8,276 nucleotides of DNA from Bacilli bacterium (lineage in GTDB: Bacteria; Bacillota_I; Bacilli_A; RFN20; CAG-826), in the NCBI GenBank assembly GCA_017551465.1, contig JAFZLN010000092.1, positions 1 to 8,276 of the forward strand, written 5' to 3'. The notes beneath the pieces were generated by a model. The model was not told where the DNA came from and did not search any database. It was given only the letters and a program-made list of their open reading frames with translations. Below, piece by piece: positions 1-5,565 of this stretch (position 1 is the stretch's first letter; each line of letters starts with the position of its first letter). The translations under genes were made by a program, and so were the position numbers.

Positions 1-466
1 CTTTAGTGTGCTTCATTGGTTTAATCTTTAGTTTCTCTTCACCACTGATTTGGGAATATCTATCTTTTAAGTCTTGGAATAAGATGCCTGTTTGTTTTTC
101 CATTCTATCTAAGAAATGACCAACAGAATATCTAATGACTTCCTTATGAACTTCTTCTTTGTCTAACTCAATACCAAACTTCTCTTTGTAAATTTTACAA
201 AGACTATTAACGATAATGTCATAGGAATCTAATAAGGTTCCATCTAAATCCCAAATAAATGCTGGCTTTGCTTTGTATTTTTCAAACAAAGAAAAAACAT
301 AAAGTGGAGACTCGCCATATAAGCCAGTTTCATCATCATCAAGCAAGGTCGCTACTTCAGAAAGATAAAACTCATTCCTAGCATCCTCAATAGAAATCTT
401 ATACTTATCGGCGATAAGCTCAGTGACTTTTGAAATAAGAATGGTTTTAGCCAAGACGTGTTCCAC
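1..466 (-). CDS. HAD-superfamily hydrolase with small N-terminal accessory domain (3' end beyond window)
   Basis: The first 155 residues are present; the C-terminus lies beyond the left edge. Residues about 1-66 form a compact helical segment ending in ETGLYGESPLYVFSLFE. It resembles short stand-alone proteins I associate with DUF3990/Fic-type loci in Bacillota (from memory, not a search). From residue 68 a HAD fold begins with motif I, WDLDGTLLDS (nucleophile D73, general acid/base D75), followed by a helical cap as in phosphoglycolate-phosphatase-like enzymes. Motifs II-IV are off the window, so the substrate cannot be judged. The start is GTG at 466-464: its first base overlaps the preceding TAG (TAGTG), GAGGTG sits 5 bases upstream, and no in-frame ATG occurs before the HAD core. 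It is the third gene of the DUF3791/DUF3990 operon and probably translationally coupled. HAD assignment is firm; the N-terminal domain's role is inference. Confidence 0.85.
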   Translation of the reverse strand, partial: MEHVLAKTILISKVTELIADKYKISIEDARNEFYLSEVATLLDDDETGLYGESPLYVFSLFEKYKAKPAFIWDLDGTLLDSYDIIVNSLCKIYKEKFGIELDKEEVHKEVIRYSVGHFLDRMEKQTGILFQDLKDRYSQISGEEKLKIKPMKHTK

Positions 467-945
467 TATTTCACCTCATAGCTCTTAAGAAACGTTAGGG
501 ATTTTAACGACTTTTCACTACAAAAGGCAATTTGGGAATTGATCTTTTGGAATTTAAGCCTTTCTAAAGCATCTTCTTTTTTCATAACACCATCAATAAC
601 AAACAAGATTGTTTCACCAACTGAATCGTCCGCTATTTTTCCCTCGACGATGTCAAATCCGTGTTTGTATTTCAAATCGCTTCTACATTTGATAACTATT
701 TCTAGCCATTCAAGATCTGGGTTAGGGAAGCATTTATAATTAAAGTTTTCTTTGTCTTCGTTCCAATCAAAAATGCTGACGATAGCATTTTCGCTTTTCA
801 TCTGTTTTTGCTTTCTTTTAGCCATTCTTTCAGCTTGTTCCTTAATTGGAGTTAGATAAAAAGCAAAGCCGAAATCTCTTCCTTTATCGGCGGATATAAT
901 TTTTGGATCCTCAACTTCTACATTTGAACCGTGATATAAAATCAT
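466..945 (-). CDS. DUF3990 family protein, ADP-ribosyltransferase-like putative toxin
   Basis: This 159-residue protein opens with MILYHGSNVEV and continues to DFGFAFYLT (24-32), the two signatures of DUF3990. The family is related to ADP-ribosyltransferases: YHGS corresponds to the NAD-binding first strand and the FYLT strand to the central motif. FDIVEGKIADD (97-107) and the C-terminal NSQIAFCSEKSLKSL (136-150) fit the rest of the fold. Most members I recall read DFGxGFYLT; here Ala28 replaces that glycine, which may or may not affect activity. The gene lies 7 bases after an XRE-DUF3791 gene, and its GAGG Shine-Dalgarno overlaps that gene's TGA stop. It overlaps the following HAD gene by one base. 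Gene order and the DUF3791 partner suggest a toxin-antitoxin operon. The target molecule is unknown. Confidence 0.82.
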   Translation of the reverse strand: MILYHGSNVEVEDPKIISADKGRDFGFAFYLTPIKEQAERMAKRKQKQMKSENAIVSIFDWNEDKENFNYKCFPNPDLEWLEIVIKCRSDLKYKHGFDIVEGKIADDSVGETILFVIDGVMKKEDALERLKFQKINSQIAFCSEKSLKSLTFLKSYEVK

Positions 946-952
946 AAAAACC

Positions 953-1396
953 TCAATTTATTAGCGACTCGATATAGTCGTTTAAATACGGAGCGGACAT
1001 ACCATGCAAGTCTTCATAATCGTTCTCAAGTTCTTTAACAACACCGCTTTTTAACATTTCTTTGTAAGCTTCTCCACTGCTTTTGTTTTTAGATAAAGCA
1101 TATTGTTCAACACACATAATGACAAATCTATTAATCTTCTTGTCTAGTGCGGTATTGATTCTGGTTGCCCTATTTCTTAAATTATTGTCATTTTCTTGAT
1201 TAACTAGACTGAAATCCAAGCCTAAAATATCCATCAATTTAAAGACTGTGCCAATTGAGCAATTTGAACTGCCTTTTTCGATGGACCATAGAGTTGCTCT
1301 AGTGATGTTAGCGTTTTTAGCCAAATCATCCATTCTGATGTTAAGAGCAAGTCTCTTTTCTTTTATAGCGTTTCCTAAAAACAACAGTTTTTCCAT
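953..1396 (-). CDS. XRE helix-turn-helix protein fused to DUF3791, putative antitoxin and autoregulator
   Basis: This 147-residue protein has two domains. Residues 5-65 are a HipB/Cro-type helix-turn-helix (DDLAKNANITRATLWSIEKG at 23-42), followed by a core helix ending in LMDILGL. Residues about 83-146 match DUF3791: KINRFVIMCVEQYA, then SSGEAYKEM, then a tail with the EDLHG...YLNDYIESL pattern. DUF3791 proteins commonly sit beside DUF3990 genes, as here, and are taken as antitoxins. The fusion would neutralise the downstream protein and also repress the operon. The ATG at 1396 has no Shine-Dalgarno but lies 6 bases after a perfect -10 box, so it should be translated from a leaderless transcript. 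It is the first gene of a three-gene operon. Domain calls are strong; neutralising activity is inferred from family context. Confidence 0.85.
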   Translation of the reverse strand: MEKLLFLGNAIKEKRLALNIRMDDLAKNANITRATLWSIEKGSSNCSIGTVFKLMDILGLDFSLVNQENDNNLRNRATRINTALDKKINRFVIMCVEQYALSKNKSSGEAYKEMLKSGVVKELENDYEDLHGMSAPYLNDYIESLIN

Positions 1397-1431
1397 GTCT
1401 TTATTATAATGTCAACTATTGTTAATGTCAA
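1397..1431 (-). promoter_or_regulatory. Perfect consensus sigma-A promoter giving a leaderless start, with operator-like repeat
   Basis: On the minus strand, TTGACA (1431-1426) and TATAAT (1408-1403) are separated by exactly 17 bases. The ATG follows the -10 box after 6 bases, which puts the expected transcription start on the A at 1396. The spacer carries a second TTGACA (1415-1410) and an imperfect inverted repeat TTAAC-AATA-GTTGA. This would let the downstream XRE-DUF3791 protein bind between the boxes and shut off its own operon. Confidence 0.8.
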
Positions 1432-1453
1432 ATATATTAAACGTTATTTTATG

Positions 1454-2701
1454 TTAAATTGATTTCCCTCTTAAAAATCTTGCTTTAATACTTGTTACAT
1501 CGCCTGAATAGCAGAATCTTTCCACTAGTTGTTTAGGGGGTAGTTCCATAAATGGATCTTGTAAATCGCCAATTACTAAAGCGTCAAAGTCATAGCCTTT
1601 TTTAAAGCTACCAACTTTACCAAAGATTTCGCCACTGCCTAATGTCGCCATATAGAAGGCTTCTTCAAAGCTGATAGTTCTATTATCTTGTTCATATAGT
1701 GATTTGATTTTAGAAAGACGTACCGCACTGGCGACTTGTCTATATATGCCTAAATATGAGCCCGCAGCGATATCACTACCAATGGCTAAATTGATGCCCG
1801 TATCGATTAAATTGCCTGCTGGCATGATACCTGCTATAACATTCGTGGTCGCATCAGGACATGTCACTGCATAACCACCACATTTATTTAATAGTTCAAT
1901 GTCTTCTTTAGAAGGATAGATGAAATGCGCGGCGATAAATGGCTTATGTTTAAGTAAGCCTGCTTCTTGGTAGATTTGCATGTCACATCTACAACCAGTA
2001 AAGCATTTCTTAGCTTCTTCTTTTTCCCATAATGATTCAACAATATGGGTTTGACAGCCAACATCATATTTATCAGCGAGTTCGCCGAGTTTCTTTAATA
2101 TTTCATAAGAACAAGTAGGAGCGAATCTTGGAGTTAATATAGGTTTAGCGTACTTATTGTTAATATGTTTCTTAATAAACTCTTCAGTGTTCTTAACAGA
2201 TGCATCAGTGGTTTCCACTAAATAATCTGGACTATCTTTATCCATGTTGACTTTACCAACATAAGCTTTAATACCTTTAGCTTCTAATTCACTTACTAAA
2301 TAATCAGAAGCGGGACTATGGATAGTCGCGAACACCACTGCGTGCATCGTACCATGTTTAATTAAGTCATTAACAAAGGCACTATAGACGGATTTATAAA
2401 AAGCTTCGTCTTTATACTTAGCCTCTAATGGGAAAGTATATTGATTAAGCCAATCATATAATAAAACATCCATGGCAATCCCTCTTTGAGGATATTGAGG
2501 CGCATGGACGTGTAAATCATTAAAGGCTGGGATGATGATATTGTTACCAAAGTCTATGACTTTGTACTTACTAAATTCATCTGGTAATTTATCATAGACA
2601 CCTTGAATAACACCATTATCGACGATAATATAGCCAGACTTAATTTCTTTAAGTGATTTAACTGATTCAGAATAGACAATATTACCGTGATAGATTTCCA
2701 T
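1454..2701 (-). CDS. guaD: Guanine deaminase (amidohydrolase superfamily)
   Basis: This cytoplasmic zinc enzyme converts guanine to xanthine and ammonia in purine salvage and catabolism. With the start chosen here it has 415 residues, near the usual 400-450. The amidohydrolase ligands are visible: HVH (H64, H66), QTHIVE (H219, E222), AHFIYP (H259) and GSDIAAG (D310). Family hallmarks HAPQYPQRG, YTFPLEAKY, RFAPTCS and the GIMP segment mark it as guanine deaminase rather than another amidohydrolase. The frame stays open to an ATG at 2770, but those 23 extra residues translate through a terminator hairpin and do not belong to the fold; MEIYHGNIVYS is the natural first strand. No Shine-Dalgarno precedes the ATG at 2701. 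It stands alone between two toxin-like modules and appears to be chromosomal background. The product is certain; the start is likely. Confidence 0.9.
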   Translation of the reverse strand: MEIYHGNIVYSESVKSLKEIKSGYIIVDNGVIQGVYDKLPDEFSKYKVIDFGNNIIIPAFNDLHVHAPQYPQRGIAMDVLLYDWLNQYTFPLEAKYKDEAFYKSVYSAFVNDLIKHGTMHAVVFATIHSPASDYLVSELEAKGIKAYVGKVNMDKDSPDYLVETTDASVKNTEEFIKKHINNKYAKPILTPRFAPTCSYEILKKLGELADKYDVGCQTHIVESLWEKEEAKKCFTGCRCDMQIYQEAGLLKHKPFIAAHFIYPSKEDIELLNKCGGYAVTCPDATTNVIAGIMPAGNLIDTGINLAIGSDIAAGSYLGIYRQVASAVRLSKIKSLYEQDNRTISFEEAFYMATLGSGEIFGKVGSFKKGYDFDALVIGDLQDPFMELPPKQLVERFCYSGDVTSIKARFLRGKSI

Positions 2702-2718
2702 ATATGAAACACTATAAC

Positions 2719-2744
2719 AAAAAAGACCAGGTTTTACACCTGGC
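2719..2744 (-). terminator. Rho-independent terminator just upstream of guanine deaminase
   Basis: On the minus strand GCCAGGT (2744-2738) and ACCTGGT (2732-2726) pair over 7 bp, including one G-U, around the loop GTAAA. A C and six Ts follow. It ends 18 bases before the guanine deaminase ATG. It either insulates that gene from the upstream toxin-immunity unit or works as an attenuator in its leader. I see no riboswitch core upstream. Confidence 0.65.
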
Positions 2745-2818
2745 TTTATATCATTTTTTAAGAGGAACAATTTGAAAAGTTCTTAGATCCAGTTGAATAA
2801 AAGAAGCCAGAAATGAAT

Positions 2819-2860
2819 AAAGCCCAACATTTCCAAGTTTCAAAGGATTTGTAGGGCTTT
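2819..2860. terminator. Hairpin after the immunity gene, terminator-like on both strands
   Basis: AAAGCCC (2819-2825) pairs with GGGCTTT (2854-2860); ACA/TGT and TCC/GGA pairs extend the stem through small internal loops. On the minus strand it starts 5 bases after the immunity-protein stop. The plus-strand version has the better T-rich tail (TTTTGTTTTATTT), so it may stop transcription from both sides. With the hairpin at 2719-2744 it accounts for the gap 2702-2864. Confidence 0.5.
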
Positions 2861-2864
2861 TGTT

Positions 2865-3260
2865 TTATTTAATCTTTTCTTTAAGTTTTTCAATTGAACT
2901 CAAATAATCTTGTTCATCACTTTCTAATTCGAATGTGATTTTTTTATAGTCTTTTTCTAAAACATTTATCAAATTTGAAATGATATCTTTATATTCAAAC
3001 AATGATGATTCAACATTGGATAAATTCACTAAAAGAGAATAATCATAGTTGTCGCCAGCAGAATGATTGCTTTCAAGAATTTTCACAGCTTTTGGAACAG
3101 CTATTTCCAAAAAGAATTCTTGTCTTACCAGCATACATATATCTTCCAAGTTTAATTCATCTGGAGTTTTATTCAAAACTGAATTGTAGTGCTTTACAAG
3201 CGATGTTTCTGGGTTCTCAATGAATTCCTCATTGTACATTTCTTTAATGGTTTTTGACAT
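2865..3260 (-). CDS. Contact-dependent inhibition immunity protein, CdiI_2-like
   Basis: This 131-residue cytosolic, acidic protein has no signal or membrane segment. Its core, LNLEDICMLVRQ (36-47) followed by IAVPKAVKIL (53-62), G69 and YSLLVNL (74-80), fits the CdiI_2 pattern of an LT.xDLxxLIRQ helix, a hydrophobic PxAxxxL helix and a GDLLxxL segment. It starts 2 bases after the stop of the type-28-like toxin gene and would neutralise that product inside the cell. AAGGA lies about 11 bases upstream, a rather long spacing, so coupling to the toxin stop probably helps initiation. The C-terminal 50 residues are highly charged and likely helical. Family identification is from remembered patterns; pairing with the neighbouring toxin is inference from order and spacing. 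Confidence 0.72.
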   Translation of the reverse strand: MSKTIKEMYNEEFIENPETSLVKHYNSVLNKTPDELNLEDICMLVRQEFFLEIAVPKAVKILESNHSAGDNYDYSLLVNLSNVESSLFEYKDIISNLINVLEKDYKKITFELESDEQDYLSSIEKLKEKIK

Positions 3261-3262
3261 AA

Positions 3263-3634
3263 CTAGATATTTCCTTTCTTATATTTTTCCCAATCTTTTA
3301 TTTTGATGTCAAATTCATTAATCGCATCTTTGATTGATTTTTTAACTTCTGGTGTAAGTTTTGGATTCTTGATTGACTTAATCAAAGAATCTCTTTCTTT
3401 CTTCAAACCGCGAATAGCATCATCAACTTCTTTTTCGTGCTGGAATGGAACACCATTTTTTCTCGTGATTGGTTTTCCATTAATATCTCTAATTGCACCA
3501 CTAATATCTTTGTCGGTTAAGTGATCATCAATTTTACGATACCCACGCTCAATTCTGTTTCGTTGGCTGCGACTAATGCCATCAGGAAGTTTTGGTCTCT
3601 TCTTAGCGCCAAACAATGAATTGTTACCTTTCAT
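3263..3634 (-). CDS. Free-standing polymorphic toxin C-terminal domain, type 28 (Ntox28)-like
   Basis: This 123-residue basic protein has no signal peptide and none of the long delivery regions normal for polymorphic toxins. From residue 34 it follows the type-28 toxin pattern, predicted to be an RNase: DDHLTDKDISGAIRDING (36-53), a conserved H66 in FQHEKEV, AIRGL (73-77), then two amphipathic helices around NPKLTPEVKKSI. H38, D41, D43, R49 and H66 are candidate catalytic residues. It starts inside the end of the DUF4417 gene (11-base overlap) with GAGGG 5 bases before ATG, and the immunity gene follows after 2 bases. It may be an orphan toxin cassette detached from a secreted protein, or an intracellular toxin-antitoxin pair. 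It could also be a non-toxic relative. Type-28 assignment is moderately confident. Confidence 0.65.
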   Translation of the reverse strand: MKGNNSLFGAKKRPKLPDGISRSQRNRIERGYRKIDDHLTDKDISGAIRDINGKPITRKNGVPFQHEKEVDDAIRGLKKERDSLIKSIKNPKLTPEVKKSIKDAINEFDIKIKDWEKYKKGNI

Positions 3635-4325
3635 GTTCGCCCTCAGAAAGCTTGCGCTTCTTGTCTTTAGCGTTTTCTTTCATTGTGTAGGAATCATATT
3701 GATAGATAGGTATTCCTTTAAGTCTCGCGTATCCAAATATTTCTTCAGTCGCAGGACCATACACACAAATACCAGACGGTTCTAATTCATCTACTAGTCT
3801 TTGGACTTGCTTGGCAAATATTACTCTATTATCAATTCTTTTTGTGAATCCATGAGTGCCAATGGCAATTAATGTATGTTTTGGATAGGCCTCTAATGAA
3901 GATAGAGTTCTATCATCTCCTAACCTAACGTTTGGGATTATCTTAATCCCTTTAGAGCCATAGAAGTATGTGCAGGCTAGATTTAGAAAGATTTGACTTT
4001 TTTGAACAACAATTGGCATGTTGTCATATGGTGATGCATCCAACCCAATTAAGCATTGATATTTTTTAAATTTATCGACATAGTTTTTCGGATTGTTTAG
4101 AATCGGCTGAAATCCAGGATCACAACAATAAAACGATATTGCAGTTTTTTCATGGTCGATTGTATCACATCGCCTATCCCATTGAATTATTTCTTTTGGT
4201 GGTTCAGTGGCAACCATCCATTCCTCAATTATGGGGTATTCATCAATTGTTGTTCGTCTAGCGTCAGTTATGAGGTACGCTAAGTAGACGTCCCTTAAGT
4301 AGGGAGTTGTACATTTTCTTAACAT
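3624..4325 (-). CDS. DUF4417 domain-containing protein
   Basis: This 233-residue protein has no signal peptide. Residues 75-210 carry the DUF4417 hallmarks: NNPKNYVDKFKKYQCLIGLD, a DMP-type loop (YDNMPIVVQ), KGIKIIPNVRLGDDRT (125-140), IGTHG (155-159), a LEPSGICVYG strand (181-190) and a following IFGYA segment. The family occurs often in phages and mobile elements; its biochemical role is not established. The conserved D/G/H residues in the strand-loop motifs suggest an enzyme or nucleotide-binding fold (inference). The last 16 residues are very charged (KENAKDKKRKLSEGEHER region) and encode the toxin gene's start by overlap. GGAG lies 11 bases before the ATG, a weak site. It is the first gene of the DUF4417-toxin-immunity unit and lies about 140 bases downstream of ImmA. 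Confidence 0.78.
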   Translation of the reverse strand: MLRKCTTPYLRDVYLAYLITDARRTTIDEYPIIEEWMVATEPPKEIIQWDRRCDTIDHEKTAISFYCCDPGFQPILNNPKNYVDKFKKYQCLIGLDASPYDNMPIVVQKSQIFLNLACTYFYGSKGIKIIPNVRLGDDRTLSSLEAYPKHTLIAIGTHGFTKRIDNRVIFAKQVQRLVDELEPSGICVYGPATEEIFGYARLKGIPIYQYDSYTMKENAKDKKRKLSEGEHER

Positions 4326-4339
4326 ATTTATTTAAACTC

Positions 4340-4452
4340 CATGCACGTTTTTCGTGCTTAATTATTCAAACGAGATATGCTAATATGTACTTACCTGATG
4401 TGCTTCAGCATATCTCTAAATCACGATTGTGCCAGCAATTGTGATTTTTTTA
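4340..4452 (+). ncRNA. Candidate small RNA on the plus strand, three hairpins ending in an intrinsic terminator
   Basis: Three hairpins follow one another: GCACG-TTTTT-CGTGC (4343-4357); a perfect 10-bp stem GAGATATGCT/AGCATATCTC (4372-4381 with 4407-4416, 25-base loop); and a 12-bp stem (4418-4429 with 4436-4447, loop TGCCAG) followed by a T tract to 4451. In the last stem G4425 pairs with T4440 as G-U only on the plus strand; on the minus strand it is an A-C mismatch. The T tract is also on the plus strand. All neighbouring genes read the other way, so an RNA here would be independent, or antisense to the DUF4417 leader. I found no convincing plus-strand promoter. The alternative is a structured leader or ImmA 3' end. 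Confidence 0.35.
4418..4452 (+). terminator. Strong intrinsic terminator oriented on the plus strand
   Basis: A 12-bp stem (one G-U) with a six-base loop is followed by seven Ts, 4445-4451. It begins downstream of the ImmA stop when read from the minus strand, where it would act only as a weaker, tail-less hairpin with one mismatch. Its direction, opposite to all nearby genes, supports a plus-strand transcript ending here. Confidence 0.55.
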
Positions 4453-4464
4453 GCACTAAATATA

Positions 4465-5064
4465 TTAAATATCGCCGTTATTCTTATGAAGTTCTTCTGC
4501 GAATTGCCTGCTAACTTCTTCTTCTTGGACTTTATTGTATCTCACCTCCGATGCTTTTCTTGAAACATGATATACTTTCCTAATTTCTTCGGGCCCTAAA
4601 TTGATGCATTCGTCATAAGGCATGAGAAATTCGGAAGCAAAAGTGTCTGCTTGCCATTCTGGATCACAATATGGTGGCAAATATACATCATCAGCAATTC
4701 TTGTTAGTCTTACATCATTCTGTAAATAATGAAGTAGATAGTGTCCAAGTTCATGAATTAAAGTAAATGCGCCACGTCTATATGATCTTCGGCAAGCTTG
4801 TTCCATAACACTTTCTTTAATATAAATTATGCCTGAAGACATATCCGTATAAGCCTCCTCCTTATCGTAGAAGACTTCGTGGTCATCAGGCATAATTCTA
4901 TAGTCAAAGTCGAGTCCTTGTTTTGCAAATAAAATAGATAACATATCAAAGAGTTTTGGCGCATGAATATAATCGGTATTTTTATACCCAAGTAACTGCC
5001 TAATCTTTATAGCATAATTTCTAATTGCTACCCTACTCATAGGGCTAACTCGACTTTTGCTCAT
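4465..5064 (-). CDS. ImmA/IrrE family metallo-endopeptidase
   Basis: This 199-residue cytoplasmic zinc peptidase carries HELGH (104-108) within FTLIHELGHYLLHY and the second motif PEWQADTFASEFLMP (135-149), where E136 is the likely third zinc ligand. Family members cleave XRE repressors to induce mobile elements (ImmA of ICEBs1) or stress genes (IrrE). The ATG shares its A with the final base of the upstream XRE gene's TAA (TAATG). No Shine-Dalgarno is present, so translation should depend on reinitiation after the XRE gene. That XRE protein is the obvious substrate. The pair could control the downstream DUF4417-toxin unit, or act as a toxin-antitoxin-type defence pair, since XRE/ImmA pairs have also been described in that role. 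Enzyme family is certain; substrate is inferred. Confidence 0.93.
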   Translation of the reverse strand: MSKSRVSPMSRVAIRNYAIKIRQLLGYKNTDYIHAPKLFDMLSILFAKQGLDFDYRIMPDDHEVFYDKEEAYTDMSSGIIYIKESVMEQACRRSYRRGAFTLIHELGHYLLHYLQNDVRLTRIADDVYLPPYCDPEWQADTFASEFLMPYDECINLGPEEIRKVYHVSRKASEVRYNKVQEEEVSRQFAEELHKNNGDI

Positions 5065-5411
5065 TATTTTAATTTTTTGAGAATATCGAGACAGTCTTCG
5101 TCTGAGATATCATTAAGTTTTCTTGATAAAGCGAAAACAAGTTTGCGTTGCTCAACAGTAACAGCTGATAAATCAATATCAATTTCTTTAGACGATTCAG
5201 CTTCTGCTTGTCTCATAATCTCGCTCCTTTCTTTGTTTAAGCGATATTTTTCGATAATCTTATCGACCATTCCGTTCGGGATGTTTCTATTACCAGCTTC
5301 GATTGCAGAAAGATAAGAAATAGAGATGCCCAACTTCTTAGCCATGATATGGATTGTTTCATCCTTATCAATACGCAATTTTCGAAGCTCCTTTCCGAAT
5401 GTGGTTGCCAT
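5064..5411 (-). CDS. XRE-family transcriptional repressor paired with ImmA
   Basis: This 115-residue protein has an N-terminal Cro/cI-type helix-turn-helix: FGKELRKLRI, then IHIMAKKLGISISYLSAIE (20-38) and GNRNIPNGMVDKIIEKY. A variable linker rich in acidic residues follows, then a short C-terminal helical tail (VTVEQRKLVFALSRKL) likely for dimerisation. The linker at about 65-82 is a plausible cleavage site for the downstream peptidase. The ATG is preceded by AGGAGGG with a 6-base gap, the best ribosome site in the window. The gene's promoter region carries several TTGTGT elements, one on the -35 box and one at the expected transcription start, so autorepression is likely. The layout matches the ImmR-ImmA order of ICEBs1-like elements. 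Confidence 0.9.
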   Translation of the reverse strand: MATTFGKELRKLRIDKDETIHIMAKKLGISISYLSAIEAGNRNIPNGMVDKIIEKYRLNKERSEIMRQAEAESSKEIDIDLSAVTVEQRKLVFALSRKLNDISDEDCLDILKKLK

Positions 5412-5450
5412 TGTAAACCCTCCTAGTCCGCTATATGTGCACTACAGCTG

Positions 5451-5522
5451 ACACAATTATTAAAACATATAAAAAATACTTACACAACATTATTTTGTAG
5501 AGTTTTTTACACAATTTTGTGT
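5451..5522 (-). promoter_or_regulatory. Promoter of the XRE-ImmA operon with repeated TTGTGT operator candidates
   Basis: On the minus strand, TTGTGT (5487-5482) acts as -35, then 17 bases, then an extended -10, TG-T-TTTAAT (TTTAAT at 5464-5459). The predicted start is near 5452, leaving a 41-base leader with AGGAGGG. TTGTGT recurs at 5456-5451, over the start point, and at 5514-5509, where ACACAA and TTGTGT face each other across 2 bases (5509-5522). This arrangement suits cooperative repression by the XRE protein. Confidence 0.6.
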
Positions 5523-5523
5523 G

Positions 5524-5565
5524 TTATTTAATTATAAAACATAAAACCTGAATATAATTAAATAA
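5524..5565. repeat. Perfect 13-bp inverted repeat
   Basis: TTATTTAATTATA (5524-5536) and TATAATTAAATAA (5553-5565) are exact inverted copies separated by 16 bases. The arms contain only A and T, in AT-rich DNA, so chance is a real alternative, though 13 perfect pairs is long. It lies next to the XRE operator cluster and near the boundary with the phosphatase gene. Confidence 0.7.

Noticed and set aside
2702..2770. N-terminal extension of guanine deaminase starting at the ATG at 2770
   Set aside because: The 23 extra codons run through a terminator hairpin and T tract, include no part of the amidohydrolase fold, and have no ribosome site; the ATG at 2701 begins the first strand.
2763..2800. 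Short plus-strand stretch that translates as EEQFEKFLDPVE before a stop, possibly a gene remnant
   Set aside because: It is preceded directly by a stop codon and is only 12 codons long; no start or recognisable family.
2702..2864. Purine riboswitch ahead of guanine deaminase
   Set aside because: The conserved three-way junction core of purine riboswitches is not visible; only two simple hairpins are seen.
539..3785. Plus-strand open frames of 66-79 codons (for example 539-739, 3002-3223, 3303-3524, 3576-3785)
   Set aside because: All lie antisense to well-supported minus-strand genes, with no recognisable domains.
5077..5316. Plus-strand open frame of 79 codons
   Set aside because: Antisense to the XRE gene and composed of low-information serine/leucine runs.
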